Below are positions 34,586-47,810 of a stretch of DNA of 64,000 nt, piece by piece. The translations under genes were made by a program, and so were the position numbers. This stretch comes from Molossus alvarezi (taxonomy: Eukaryota > Chordata > Mammalia > Chiroptera > Molossidae), in NCBI GenBank assembly GCA_037176705.1, contig CM073908.1:131243430-131307429 (forward strand), read 5' to 3'. Positions within the stretch are counted from its first letter, which is position 1. Each line of letters begins with the position of its first letter. The notes under the pieces are model-generated. The model saw nothing but the letters and a program-made list of their open reading frames with translations, searched no databases and was not told the origin of the DNA.

Positions 34586-37500
34586 GAGAGTGTGTGTGCA
34601 CCTTCGACCTAGAAATACTACCTGGAGTGGAAGGAAGGCTACATTTGCAGCTCTATTCAAGGACACTGCTCTAAAACTCCACAGGGGTCCTGTACTAATC
34701 AGCCTGTGCCTTGACAAAACTTGAACCTGTATGCTGCCAGTCCTGCCTCAGGCATACTGAGGGGACAGCAGGGACTGGCAGTCTTTGAGTCTGAGGAGTG
34801 TCTTGTTTCACATTCAAGTGCATCATTCACTTGGTGGCACTTGGAGGGAACAAAAAGAATGAAATGAAGGGGTTACTCCACTCATGACCCGCGTCCACGT
34901 ATTCACAGTACTGAATATTCTGTGGTGGGTTTTCTGTCATGGTCTCTCTGGGGTCCTGAGTCTTCATCAATGGTCCTCCTGTGGCTTCTCATGAAGCCTT
35001 GTGTCCCCACCCCTTTAATTGAATCCTGGCTACACCTTCAAACTAAGGATTTCATCCGCCAGAGACGAAATGAAAGTAAGCATTGGGGATGGCTCAGCTT
35101 GATAAACCTGTCCTGGGTGTTAAGGGGCTGAAACGAGGGGTGGGCCCAGATACGTTTTCATCCCTTCTATGTAGGGGTGGATGGACCCTCAGTACTTACT
35201 TTGACCTACCACAATCATGTTCTGTAGTTTCTCTCTGACCCTTAGGCCTGCCTCTCATGCTAAGGCCAGGACAACAGTGAGCCCTCTAGATGAGAGTGAG
35301 GATCTTAGGCTCTGGCAATTCCGGTGTTGTGATTCTTTCTAGGCTGGGTAAGGAAGGACTATTATGGTGTACTCACTGTTGAGAGGTGTGTGGTTCCCTC
35401 GGTCCTCGTAGTATTCACCTTGGCCTCTGGAAAGCCTAGAAATCCTCCCACGAGGGACCTCAAGTTATACCCCTTAGACCAAGTCCCCCAACCCATTATG
35501 ACACCACAGGAGGCATGTCGTCATGCCGACAGTGCCCAGGTATCCCAGGGCAGCCACAAGGGTGGAGTCCTGTGGGGCTTTCCCAATTCTGAGAGTGATG
35601 TTTTTTTTTTTTTAAATCCTCACTCAGGATTTATACTTACATTCCAGGAAGGGCCTAGACCTCCTTCCTTTCCTTAGCTGAGTATCCTCTCCTCAAATCA
35701 AGGCCCTCCCATCTCTGGACCCCTTCTCACTGAATCAGTCTGACTGCCCTGGCGAAGGTATCCCAGGGTTGATGGCTTGGGCAGTGTCTGTGCCACCGCA
35801 TGGTCACAGTGTCTATGTCCCTCTTTTCGTGGCTGGGCTTCGAGTGTCTCCCTGTACCCTGCTAGGTCTCAAAGCTGTAGACCACAGCCCTCCTCTCTGA
35901 GGTTCCAGAGGGGACAAGTAAGGGAATGCACATGAGGCTCTCCTGCCGGTGCCCTTGCAGGGATGACATCAGGATTCAGGCTCCTTGGGGCCTCTGTTCA
36001 GGGTAGGGGTGTGCGCTCAGTCCTCACACAGGATCCTACCCCAGCTCCTGGCAGAACCCTGGAACTGCTTTTTCTTTCGAATTAGGGTCACCCATGAGGA
36101 CCAAATATTATATCCCTGAGAAGCCTGAAAGTTAGGGCATGCTGAATCTCACAGCCCTTCCTGGGTCTTCTACCTCTGAAAAGAGACACAAGCCAGTCTC
36201 TCTCTGCCTCCATTTGGGACATAGTGTTTGGCTTCCAGTTGTCAATCATGAGAATCCTCCTCTTGACACCGCTCTCCTCTGTGAAACACTTCCTGGCAAA
36301 GGCCATATCCCTGAAAGCTCTTGGTTCGTCTGCCTACTGAAAACCTGGCAGAGAATGGGTCGATGCCAGGAGTGATGTGGGGTGGGGAAGCTACAGTGAA
36401 GGTACAGAGCCAGGACAGGTGATGTGCTATCAGAGAACACACACTGACCTCTTCCTTCTCTTCACGAGCCAGACAGCATCTTAGCTACATGTGCTTATCT
36501 TAGATTTACTTTCTAAAGGGGAGAGTAAGAGGCAAGTGAATTTGGGAGACCCTGATTATTTGAGGTTTTCTGACATAACCTTTGTAGGTTTAGATATTAT
36601 CACTGAATATTAACTTTTTCTTTCTTTATTCATACCTCACAAATATTTTGGTAATTTTCCTACTTGTTTGTGGCGCTATGCTTTCCAAATCGATACCTTG
36701 AGTATGAACTCCTGCTTTTTGAAACCCACATTACATTTTGAACCTGGGAGCAGGAAAATGAATTAAGTGACATGAGGTGTACAGCGGACTTGGAGGATTG
36801 GCATAGTATGATCTGTGGAGGTATTCAGAGCCAGGGTCCAGCCAAGCTCTGTATTTCTTTGGCCTTGAATGTGAGACTATTTCAAGCTCTTTATCTGAAA
36901 AATGAGTCTGGTAGTATTTAATGCAGGACTACGGGCATTCACTTGTGATAAGAGATATAAGCCATCTGGCCCAGTATTAGGCAAATTTGGTGCTTTCAAT
37001 GCATGGAGTTATTACTAAGATGATTTGGACCCCAGAAAATAACCACCTTCCCTCAAAGAATTTAAATTCCAGACTCCCGTGTAGAAATATGCAACTGTGT
37101 ACAACATAGAAATCCACACCAGCCAAAATGTTGCAGAGCAAGTAGAAGTACAGAACATTTCCCCAATACAGCATGTGTTATTTAATATGGGTGTGGGTTG
37201 TCTTCTCTAGTGGGATGCAACTCAGAGTTTTCATCCAAACCACAATTAATTTCATTCATTTCATCACCTCCTTAAATGGAGCCCTCCCTTGCAGTTTGTC
37301 AGATTACACTCAGATTCTCTAGTTAAGAAGTGGTTTTCATGGGGCCAGATGAGCCTCTCCCAGTCCATGAGTTGAGAGACTCTCTAGTGTCTTCTAGGCA
37401 TCCCATTCACGGGAGTATGACCGTTATTTCTCATAAACACTCCCGACATCCTCTGTCAAAAAGACCTAGTTCCTGCACTATGTTCACCTGCCCTTGACAA

Positions 37501-38440
37501 ATGCACAAAGGCCTTCCCGCCAGGACAAAGATGGAAAGTTCTCTCTGTTTTCCCCACATCCCAAAGCAACTCATGTGATGCATTTGCCATTCCTGGGTCA
37601 GTCTCCAAACTCTGATACTCATCTTCTGAGGGTCTGGTCTCTATGTACCACTCCCTCAGCTTCTTCAAGCCCATTATGCAGCCCAACTGAAAATTGCTTA
37701 TCCTCCATACCCCCAGGGACTAGCAGTTTCCCAAGACCACCCATGCCTTGATCCCATGATGAACAATATATCGCTCTCATCCACAACCCCCTGTTCCACA
37801 CCTCTTCTGTTTACTTGTCCTTTACTTATCATTACGGAGGATGCCAACATCTTCTTTCTATGACCAGTGCCGCTGACAGATTCTCAATTCTATGGGCACT
37901 GGCTATCAGTCTTCCTTTCCCTACCATCCCTAGTACTATGAGAGTGTTCCAAAGAGCAGATGGTCAATTGATGCCGAAGGTTAAAAAGACAGGAGCACGA
38001 ATTCCAATTTATTGTAATTTAATTTCTCATACAGTTTGAAGGAGCTGAGCAGATCCAGGTATGTTATTTCATTTTATAAGAAAAGAACCAAGAGAATAAA
38101 GCAAACAAAGAATTAACCAGCCTTTACTGTTGTTTCCCCATATTGTGATCCCAACTCATTTCATGTACGATTTTCATACTTCCAGGAAAAGCTATCGCTG
38201 TGCCATGTTACCTTGCACTGTAGCAAAAAGTACACGTTGAAGGCTTTTCAATTGGTTACAAAAAAGAGAAAAACTCTTAATCTAAAACGTCAACACTAAT
38301 ACATGTGACATCCGTGACGTTAACAACTCAGATTCTTAAGCAAATAAACCCTCGCTTAGAAGGAAGAACATTGGAAGATACATGTAATCCTAATAATGCT
38401 CATCTGTAGAAGAAAAAGAAACACACTGTATGAATGTTTT
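34586..38440. other. A2 upstream region and spacer to B2
   Basis: Copy of 4161-8014, about 98% identical with small indels. It contains the 5' UTR intron of A2 and then a spacer without a recognised gene. It includes the B2 polyadenylation candidate at 38006-38011. Confidence 0.55.
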
Positions 38441-38527
38441 GTTCCCTCCAGAGCCCACTACTCTTTACTATTTGGAAGGTTGGCTGCTCTCTTCAAACTC
38501 AAGGAAAAAAGCCTACCCCAGACTGCA

Positions 38528-39553
38528 CTAGACATGGGAGGTGCTGCCGGACATGGCCCTGGACAGAAAACTGGCCTTGATAAAAGGGCCAACAATGACT
38601 GCGGCTCTCAACCATGCTTTATCTTCGTCATCTCTCAAAGCCTCCTCATACAGGTTTGGGAAGGCATTGGGGACCGTATTATTGATCTTGGCCATAACCT
38701 CCAGCACTTTCATCTTGCTGGTCTCAGTGTGGGCTCTTGGGCCCCACAGGAACACGTAGCATGGGGGATCACTGTTGGGCACCTGGCGGTGAGCCAGGTA
38801 CTTTTGCTGAACCAGATCCTTGGTGACGAATTCCCTGGGCTCCCCGAGGATGGGATGACTTCTCTCAGGACGGACCCCCAACACTTTGAGGTACTCCCAG
38901 ATCTCCTCCTCAGTGGCGCGGTTGCCTTTCATGAAGATCACGCCCAGGAGCACCATGAGGAACCCGGTCTTGGGCAAGACCTCATCGCTGCTCAGGTCTC
39001 CCTCAATCGGGAGGCCCAGCTTGTTGACAAAGGAATAGGTGCGACGATTGGGTTTGTCTTCCTTGAGCTGAAGGCCAAAGACCAGCTCCATGCGCTCAGA
39101 GGCTCCCTTGAGAATCTCAGGGAAGTGCTCTTGGTACTTTCGCTTGACAAACTTCAGCAGTGCGGCCTGTGTGATGGGCTCCTTCCTATTCAGCTTCTCC
39201 AGCAGGTACTGCATCATTTTGGTCACCTGCCTGGCTAGAAGATCTTTGCGAACCCGTGGAGTGGGGCGTGCTGCCTGGGAGGCACTTGGTGTTTCCTCAC
39301 CTTGGCTCTTGGCACTGGCATCAGATCTTGGGCATGTGACACCTGCATCGGGAGAGCTAGTGGCTGGGGCTCCCTGAGGCTCCTGGGATGGGTCAGGAGC
39401 CGGGGCACTTGGGGGGAAACCCCCAGAAAGAAGAGAGGGGGCCTCTTCAACCTCTGCTGCAGTGGCCTGAGCATCCTTGAGACCCTGAGTCTCACTCTGG
39501 GCCTGCCGGCTTTTCTCAAGGGCACGGAGCTTACTCTTCTGCCTCCGAGGCAT
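38528..39553 (-). CDS. MAGE-B family protein, gene B2
   Basis: Second copy of B, 341 residues, identical to B1 except Ile instead of Asn at residue 325, in the tail after the MAGE homology domain (about 108-308). The start, splice acceptor (exon start 39613) and upstream GC-rich region are all the same as in B1, so both copies look equally able to be expressed. A 280-residue plus-strand frame (38396-39238) overlaps the domain and is regarded as a codon-bias shadow. Confidence 0.96.
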   Translation of the reverse strand: MPRRQKSKLRALEKSRQAQSETQGLKDAQATAAEVEEAPSLLSGGFPPSAPAPDPSQEPQGAPATSSPDAGVTCPRSDASAKSQGEETPSASQAARPTPRVRKDLLARQVTKMMQYLLEKLNRKEPITQAALLKFVKRKYQEHFPEILKGASERMELVFGLQLKEDKPNRRTYSFVNKLGLPIEGDLSSDEVLPKTGFLMVLLGVIFMKGNRATEEEIWEYLKVLGVRPERSHPILGEPREFVTKDLVQQKYLAHRQVPNSDPPCYVFLWGPRAHTETSKMKVLEVMAKINNTVPNAFPNLYEEALRDDEDKAWLRAAVIVGPFIKASFLSRAMSGSTSHV

Positions 39554-39631
39554 GATGACACTGGTCAGGGACAGCAGGCACTAGTGTGGCAGGACAGTAG
39601 GTGATGCCAGCACCTGGAAGAGGGAGAATGA
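39554..39631 (-). promoter_or_regulatory. 3' splice site and 5' UTR part of the B2 coding exon
   Basis: Identical to the B1 site: CCCTCTTCCAG before GTGCTGGC, exon start at 39613. Confidence 0.87.
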
Positions 39632-41756
39632 GATGGCCTGTGCCCCTTTAGCTGGGACATTGCACCCTGGCTTATCCAAGGCCATCTCTGCAGGGTCTGA
39701 GGGCAGTGCTCTGGGAACCCACAGGCTCCTGTTCTGACCGGACTCTTCCCCAGACACCCTGCAGAGGAAGTTAGAGTGTGCCGTAGGCCAGAGCCTTAGC
39801 GACCTCCCGGGGTGTTACCTGGGTGACTACAGGGGCTGGCGGGGGTATCCTGGGTCCTCGTCTGTGGAGTGCTCTCAGTTCCCATGCAGGATCGTCAAGT
39901 TAATTATTGGGAAGACCTGGGCCCCGACTTCCTGCTCTTGCTCTGAAGGGGGCACTTCAAACCTCCGCGCCACAAGTATGAATGGAGAAGCTGCCTCTGG
40001 CCGGGGGCACCCAGAACTGATGTCTCTGTGGAGCCCTCTCTGTCCTGGATCTTTAGGGCCCTCAGTTTCCCTTCGGACTACTCACGGGGTCTCTGCGCAG
40101 GGCCTCTGTCGGTTTCCCTTCATCGCCCCTTCGGGGTGGGTCATCCCTCAGTCCCCACTCAGTTTCCCTGCTTGGCACTGCTAGAGGCAGGGTCTCCTCT
40201 GGGACTAAGGTCAGCACCCACCCCGGCGCCAGAGGAGGACTTAGGACTGGCGTTGTCTAGCTGCACTTGCCTGTGTTCTCCCAAATGAATGTGGCGCCAG
40301 TCGAAGAGAGGCCCCCTTGGGAACACCGATACAAGGTTTCACTTTCACCCTGTTGGACCCCCTAGGGGTGTCTGGAACATCACTCCCTGTGCTGAGTTGT
40401 GATCTGGCTTCTCAGGGAAGCCTTCCCCTCCCTGATGCCTGAGCAGGAATGAAGGGGCGCTTCCGCCTGCCCAATGCCCGGGCTCCTTGAATGGCGGCAG
40501 GTAGGGACTCTGAGGTGTCCTCCGCGCTACTGGGCCAGTGGTCCCCGCAGTGATCCTGCTCCTCACCCTGTGTCTTCCCAGGAGCTGGGCATCCTCCCTC
40601 TGCTGGCCTGCTGCCAGCCCCTCAGACCAAGGCCCCCACCCCCGCTGCTGTCCGGAGGACAAGGAGAGAGAGCCCCTGGGTTTTGGACCTGCCCCGAACC
40701 TCCCAGGCCGATGTCAGGACCAGGACTATGTGTGGCCACGTTCTGGGGTGCGGGCTGCCCTCACTCCTCACAAGGGTCCCCTCTTTCCGTCTAGAGGGCC
40801 TGGGGTTTCTCAGAGTCCAGCACCCTCGGGCTCGGGCCTTTCTTCCCTGAGACCGCGGGCGGAAGCCAGAGGACTTTGGGCCTAAAAGCCCTGCGGGGGC
40901 CTCCAGCCGGAGCGCCGGGGCGGGGTGGGGCAGGGCCTGTGTGGCTGCCTCTCCTCAGGGGGACGCGGGATTGGGGTTGTCGGGGAAGCGCCCCGCAGTC
41001 CAACGCAGGACAACTCGCACCTTGACACCGACAAGACGTGGGACTCCTCCCTCTGCTCAGCCTGGGCAGCAGCTGTCAGACAAGGCCTCGCCGCCCACAG
41101 CAGGCTTGGGCGGAAGTTAGGCCCGGCCACTTCCGGTCATGCGGGTTGGGCCACCCTGAAGGGGCCGCGTCCCAGGGGACTCACGCAGGGGCCTCTCACC
41201 GGCCCTTGGCAGGTGCTGGGACTGCTCCCCCTGCTGTGCCGACTCATCTGCCCCCAGACCAAGGCTCTCATTTCCCTCAGAACCCCAGTGGGAGTTGTCT
41301 GGGGCCTGAGCTTTGCAGCCACGCCTGGCGCCTCCCAAGACTGACATTAATGGGCGCTCCCCTCAAGCCTCTGTCAGTGTCTTCCCTTGACTCCTTGCAC
41401 TTGCGGGGCGACCTCCCCTCTGCCGACCCAGGCCGACCCCTCACACCAAGGACCTCAACTCCCTCAGGCTCCTGGGGTGTGCGCAGGAACATCTCATCGG
41501 GCCACTCCTGCCGGGAGCCTCCCAGACATGGCCACGTGGGGTGAGAATCCAGTGGCGCCAGTGTCCTGGGCTAGGCGACTTGCACTGAGCTCTAGCAGGC
41601 CTGGAATGCCTCCCTTTCCGAACTCAAAGCCTTCCTTTCCCACCGAGTTCCTCAAGAAGCCCGTGGGAAAGTGGGGCTCTCCTCAGCGGGACAGCTCAAC
41701 CCGGGGCCTCCCTCGGCTCACATCAGTGCCACTGCTCCAGTCGTCTCAAATGAATG
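39632..41756 (-). promoter_or_regulatory. GC-rich island upstream of B2 with candidate promoter
   Basis: Copy of 9206-11330 without differences that I could see. The inverted ETS pair is at 41110-41117 and 41129-41136. Likely promoter and first-exon region of B2, by analogy with methylation-controlled MAGE promoters. Confidence 0.6.
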
Positions 41757-41798
41757 TCTGTCCTTGTGTGCAATTTCTCTGCTGCTTGCTATTCTTTT

Positions 41799-42266
41799 TC
41801 AGCAGGTTTATGTTTCTGACAAACATGGTGTATATAAGGTATGAAACGTGATGTTTTGATACATGCATGCACTTTGAAATGATTACTACAATCCAAGTAT
41901 TCAAAGTATCACCTCCCATAGTTCCCATTTGTGTGTGTGTGTTGTGAGAAATCCTGCCATTGTCAACAACTTGAATGAGCCTAGACTGATATTATGCTAA
42001 GTTAAATAAGACAGCCACAGAGAGGCAAGTATCACATGATCTCTTATATGTGGAGTCACAAACAGCATTCAAATGTATGGCAACATAGAGTTGAATGATG
42101 TTACCACAGGCCGGGGTGTGAAGGAAAAGGGGCGATATTTGGCCAATGGAAAAATCAGTTCAGGATACCTACTGCATACCGTGGTGACCGTGGTTAAGAA
42201 TAATGGATTATGTACTTGAAATTTGCTAATACAGTAGATCTCAAGCGCTCTCGCCATTCTATTGTC
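41799..42266. mobile_element. Old L1 3' end, partly inverted (copy 2)
   Basis: Identical counterpart of 11373-11840. Confidence 0.7.
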
Positions 42267-42458
42267 ATTCCTTTCCTACATTTTATTAAGGTGACTATTT
42301 AAAAAAGCCCAGTGCTCACCAAGAAAGTAAGTCTCCCGTGGTTATTAGGACAATCTCTGGACTCATACCAGCTCATCAGGCGAGAACTTTGGCCCTGGCC
42401 TGACATTACCCCAGTGGTCCTGTCATGTGGGCTCTGAAGTGCTGCCTCTGGTTCCTTC

Positions 42459-44850
42459 TATGAAGTAATAAAAACTTATTGTTCTAGGTTACACTAGAAT
42501 AATCAGAGACAGAACTTTAAAATCTCTTCTTCAGCCAATCCTGTTTCCCAGACATATCTCAAGTTCAGAGTATGCTCGCAAATTTTCCCACCCTAGTACT
42601 AGTTAAATAATGACTTAGGTCCCCTCATAGGTTTCTCATTAATTTTTACTGTTACTATTGATGTGGTTTTTTTAATTCCTTCTTTAGTTTTTCCACAGTT
42701 GTTTTTTGCACAGGATACAGCCTGAGTTTGGTTGTCATCTTGTAAGTTATGGGTAATGCACTACATCTGTAAATAATTTAAGAATTGACATCTTTACAAT
42801 ATCCTGTTTCCCTGAATAAACATATTATACTACTCTATTTGAAACTTTTTCCCCTTTAATATTATCAGTAAATTTTTATAGTTGCTTCCATAAAGATCTT
42901 GTAGAGTTTTGTAAGATTTTGTTTTAGGTACGTTTTAGATATTGTTGCCTTTTGACTTGTATATTGTCCATTACATGTTCTAATTAGTTTTTGATTATGT
43001 GTTACCAGGCTTCTGATTTGCTACAATGGTTTTCTGTATACTATCTTGTTGCTGTTCCTTTTATATTTGAATATTATGTTTGCCTATTACTTTAGGTATT
43101 TTAATTATGGGATCATATTGGTACTATTATTATGTGTATCATTTAATTATTCATACTTCTTATGTATTTTATTATTCTGTTCATGCCCATGTCTTGCTAT
43201 ACATTCATATCCAGGCCTGTGGCACCATACCTCTGTGTGTTTTTCCCAATTTTATTGGTAATGGTTCTTACATGTCACATTTATGTATAATTTGTTGATG
43301 ATTTTACAATATGGAAATTCCATTCTTACAAGTTTGCTAAAAGTTGTTACCATGAATTTGTGTTGAATTTTTATCAAAAACTTTATCTTTGTTCCTACAC
43401 ATTATCAAATGCTTTTTCTCTCCTGTTAGTTTAGAAAATTCTGATTCATTTTTTTCTAATGTGATAGAATCTTTGCATTCCTTGACAAGAACTATTTCTT
43501 TACTAATTCACCACTATATTGCATATGCTGTGAGGTTAAGATATTTGTCTCTGAGTGAACTTGGCTCATGTGTTCTTTTTTCAGGGCATCCTTATCTGGT
43601 TTTTGTATTAAGGAGTGCTAGCCCATTATAATGGATGAATTATTTTTCATTGTTTTTGTATGGTGTGGAAGGATTTATATAAAATTTTGATTTATTTCCC
43701 CTTCACCTTCAAACTTGGCTAGTTTGGAAACATTTTTAGGGTGCCTTGGATTTTAACTATGATTTTAGTTTGTACTGTTATATTAAGTTTTTTATTTCTT
43801 AGTGGATCTATTTAATCATTTATATTTTGCTAAAAATATTCCCATTCAATTGGTGTTTTAAATTTAAAAGCATACTGTTTATAATAAAATTATTTTATCA
43901 TTGAAATTCTCAAACACATACAACAGTATATAGAATAATGTGCCCAATATAATAGGCACTCAGCATCAATAATCCTCAATGTAATAGGAAGAAGCTTGAC
44001 CAGATGAAGGTTTTTATATCTATTTGTTTATTTATTGATAACACTACTCCAGAGGCAACTCTGTGCACTTCCATTAGGAGATATATTATGTCTGCTATCT
44101 TGTTTGTAGTGTTGTTGGAAATCATTGATGATCATTTCCCTCATTCATTAATGCAGAATGGTAATTGTATCATGTCTTTGTTAGCTAAAATAATCCTCTA
44201 GGTTGGATCTTTTCCTTAACCACCATTTATTATCCTGATGCAATGGTAAGTATATATAGTATTCTCTTATAGCCTTTAAATCTCTTCTGCAGGTATATTT
44301 TGTAGAATTTTTATTAACTAATATCAATTATTTCTGCTTTCTTTTGTAGTTGGTAATATTTTCAGAAAGTGTTATAGAAATGTTTTTTGAAAACTGACTT
44401 TCATTAGTGGACTCTACTGTCTTCTAATGAATCATTTCTGAATTTATCTTAATTACTTCCTACCTTGTAATTATTAGGGTGAAATATGCTATTGTTTCCG
44501 CAGCTCTTGAATCAATTGAGTATTTAAAATATTTCTTTTTCTGATAAATCAATTTAAGGCTAAAATATCTGCATACCACTTGGGTTGTTTCCCACAGGTA
44601 ATACTGTAGAGCTTTATGTGTAGTGCTCAAAAAATTTTTTTAAGTTGAATAAATCTCTCCATTATACTCTTAGAATTGTGTTTGTGTGTGTGTGCATACA
44701 CATATATGAGAGTTAAGTTTTTCCTAGGAAAAGGAGGATTTCACATGAAAAAAGCAGTCAATATAATCGATCAACTGTAATAATCAGGGATTATACAAAA
44801 AAACAGTATTTACTCTAAATGTATAACTCAGGGAATTTAGTGCAAGAAAT
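42459..44850. repeat. Diverged continuation of the duplication, copy 2
   Basis: Colinear with 12033-14860 at far lower identity than the block on its left. It lacks the SINE of 12106-12386. Partly antisense L1 (TATCTGGTTTTTGTATTAAG near 43590, TCAAATGCTTTTTCTCTCCT near 43405). No gene. Confidence 0.7.
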
Positions 44851-45124
44851 TGGTTACTCAAGAAGCCAATGGGAAGAGTTGAACAAAACAATATTTAGTA
44901 ACTCAGGGAAGGTACTCCCACAGGTAAGCTAAAGGAACACAGAGATAAGGTATTGTTACTGAAGGACTTTAGAGCCACAGAGATAATGTAGCCCTTGAAG
45001 GAGAAGCCACCTGCTCCAGAGTGAAAAATTCTAGGCACTTCATCCTCCTGAGTTTTCATCTCTACTTGTTGACTTATTTTGTTTTAACTGATCTGGCATC
45101 CAGGTGTTGGAGAGCACAGAGCAT

Positions 45125-45140
45125 AAAAAATGGGACTCAG
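45125..45140. repeat. Target-site duplication, left, of L1
   Basis: AAAAAATGGGACTCAG, repeated at 46035-46050. Confidence 0.92.
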
Positions 45141-46034
45141 AATCCAATTAAAAAATGGGCAGAGGAACTAAATAGACACCTCTCCAAACAGGACATACAA
45201 ATGGCTAAGAGACATATGAAGAAATGTTCATCATCACTAATCATCAGAGAGATGCAAATCAAAACAACAATGAGGTATCACCTCACACCTGTCAGAATGG
45301 CCGCCATCAACAAATCATCAAACAACAAGTGTTGGCGAGGGTGTGGAGAAAAGGGGACTCTAGTACACTGTTGGTGGGAATGCAGACTGGTGCAGCCACT
45401 ATGGAAAACACTATGGTGTCACCTCAAAAAATTAAAAATTGAACTCCCATTTGACCCAGTGATCCCACTTCTAGGAATATACCCTAAGAAGCCTGAAACA
45501 CCAATCAGAAAGAATATATGTACCCCCATCTTTGTAGCAGCACTATTTACAATCGCTAAGATCTGGAAGCAGCCCAAGTGCCCATCAGTAGACGAATGGA
45601 TTAAAAAGCTGTGGTACATATACACAATGGAGTACTACGCAGCGGTAAGAAAGAAAGATCTCTTATCCTTTGAGACTACATGGAGGGACCTGGAAAGTAT
45701 CATCCTAAGTGAAACAAGCCAAGCAGAGAAAGACAAATTTCATATGATCTCACTGATTTCTGGAATATAATGAACATAACAGTTTGAGGACAATCCCCTA
45801 AGGAGTGGGGAGCTGAGAGAGGGATGAACAACAGAACTTAAATGCATGGAGGCATGAACAGTGGACATGGACAACAATCAGGGGAAGGGGCAGGGAGGGA
45901 AGGGGGAGGGGGGAATCAGTGGGGGAAAAAGGAGAATCATTTGTAACAAAAATTAATCAATAAAAAATAAAAAATAAAAAATAAAAAAAATAAATAAATA
46001 AATTCACACAGCTAAAAAAAAAATAAATAAAAAA
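45141..46034 (+). mobile_element. Young 5'-truncated L1 with intact ORF2 end
   Basis: It begins inside ORF2 and keeps the C-terminal ~209 residues open to the stop at 45768-45770, including the cysteine-rich segment ([18 protein letters not shown]) of LINE ORF2. The 3' UTR has GGGGAAGGGGCAGGGAGGGA and an A-rich tail. Perfect 16-bp target-site duplications flank it. The frame starts at 45021 in the host flank, so the open frame is a chance host-L1 fusion. Confidence 0.95.
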
Positions 46035-46050
46035 AAAAAATGGGACTCAG
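46035..46050. repeat. Target-site duplication, right, of L1
   Basis: Second copy of AAAAAATGGGACTCAG after the poly-A tail. Confidence 0.92.
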
Positions 46051-46416
46051 GCATATTATAGTAGGAAAGAAAGCAAGAAAGTATGAGGAATTGATCTGAG
46101 GGTAAACAGGTCAAGGGCTGCATATCTCATGGACAGATTAAATTAAAAAATAATCATATCTAAATGTTGCAGAATAGTATTTTGTGAAATTTATAATTCA
46201 TTCATGATAAAATAATATATGTTACCAGACAAGTAAAAGGTAGGGTATCTATGAAAATAGCAACTAAAAATAAGCCATTAAATTAACAAAATTATTTTTA
46301 AAGGTTAATGAGTATAAGATCAATATGTAAACATGCATTTTGTTTCTGCAGCAATACACAGTAATAAATATTACTGAAATTAATAAAATGTAACTTGTAA
46401 ATTATGATATAAAGTA

Positions 46417-46673
46417 CCCTGGCCAGTTTGGCTCAGCAGTTAGAGCATTGGCCTGCTGTCCAGAGAGACCCAGATTCGGTTCCCGCTAAGGGTGCGCACC
46501 TTGGTTGCAGTTTGTCCCCGGCCCTGGTTGGGTTGTGAGGGTAGAAGCCACTCAATGTGTCCCTTTCGCGTCGACGTTTCTCTCTGTCTCTCTCTTCCTC
46601 TCCCTCCCTCCCACTCTATCTGAACAACAAATGGAAAAATGTCCTCGGGTGAGGATAAAAAATAATAATAATA
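46417..46673 (+). mobile_element. VES-type SINE with target-site duplication
   Basis: CCCTGGCCAGTTTGGCTCAG head, GATTCGGTTCCCGC B-box region, and GTCCTCGGGTGAGGAT tail with an AAT repeat. ATAAAGTACC occurs at 46409-46418 and 46674-46683. Confidence 0.93.
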
Positions 46674-46683
46674 ATAAAGTACC

Positions 46684-47750
46684 TGGTGCTTACTGTTATA
46701 TTTATATTTACATTTAGAACATACAATAAAAAATTAAACATATATAACTTTTAGGTGGAGAAATTAATGAAAACCTAACAGAATAGAAAATTATTATATG
46801 TTCATGGAGAGGAGTTCTTATATTATTGTAAATATGTTAATTTTTCTCAAATTTAATCTACAGTGTATGTTAATACCCAATTCCCCAAAAGAAAATCAAT
46901 ACGATTTGTGTATGAAACTTGACAAGCTGATTCTAAACTTTAAATTTATTTGCAAATGGTAAAGTGCAGTTAATATACTCTGGATAAAGAAAAAAAAATG
47001 AGTACTTACTCTACTAGATATTAACATTTATTATTTTTTAAAAATGATAGTAATAAAAAATTTATCATATATTTGCTGATACAAGCAAATAGACTGATAG
47101 AACTGAATAAGTGTCCCAAAACACCCAGAGTACACCTGGACATATCTGTTTGGCTATATAAAAGGGTGAGATACTTTCTGTTTTTGCAATATTTTTAGCA
47201 GATTGCCTATGATGGGTGTCACATTCTGGTTTAATGCTTATTAAGTAATGAAACTGTTTGCTTTCTTACATTTTCTAGCGAGGCATTTTTGAGTTGGCAG
47301 GAGAGTTTACTTCTTATAAATTACCCCAAGAAATCTGGCGATGAGGACAAGATACCTGGAAGTTGCTGAACAGAGTTTATGAATAAGCAGAAGTTCTGTG
47401 GACACACAAAAGTCAGGTAAGAGCCCTTCAATTATATAATCTCCCTTCTAGCCTTCTGCCCTTTGGGACACTTGTCAGAAGACCCAACCTCTTTAAATTC
47501 AAGATTTTACTATTAAATAAGCATGGTTATATGGGCTCTAAATTCCCATCAGGATCACCATTAGCTTTGATGATGAAAAACTATGGGAAACCAGTAATGT
47601 TGCCTGCAGTTCTTTCTCTTTAACAGGTACTATCTCTCTGTCACATTAAGAATGGTATACCTATAAGAATCTAGTCTGGGAGTGACCTGAGGATAGTTAC
47701 TTTGGATATGGATAAATTAACATTTGCAAAGGTTCTCAGAAAGGCCTCAT
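46684..47750. other. Unclassified AT-rich stretch
   Basis: No gene. 47240-47560 has a composition that could be a retroviral leader or gag remnant of the element further right, but I have no firm motif. Confidence 0.3.

Positions 47751-47751
<1 letters not shown>

Positions 47752-47810
<59 letters not shown>

Larger units (their letters stand above)
30421..42458. repeat. Segmental duplication block, copy 2 (A2-B2)
   Basis: Direct-orientation partner of 1-12032, carrying MAGE genes A2 and B2. From 38528 to 42458 the offset to copy 1 stays at exactly 30426 with no indels, and the only substitution I noticed is at 38580 (N325I in B). The left side merges into the minisatellite at 29736-30745. 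The right side changes at 42459 into sequence that is still alignable to copy 1 but much more diverged. Confidence 0.95.

Noticed and set aside
38396..39238. 280-residue plus-strand open frame over gene B2 (252 residues over B1)
   Set aside because: It is antisense to the MAGE homology domain, its length follows from the codon use of the real gene, and no protein similarity is seen.
1..42458. Assembly error as full explanation of the A-B duplication
   Set aside because: Not excluded for the near-identical 4 kb part, but the diverged stretches, small indels and five amino-acid differences show that two real loci exist.
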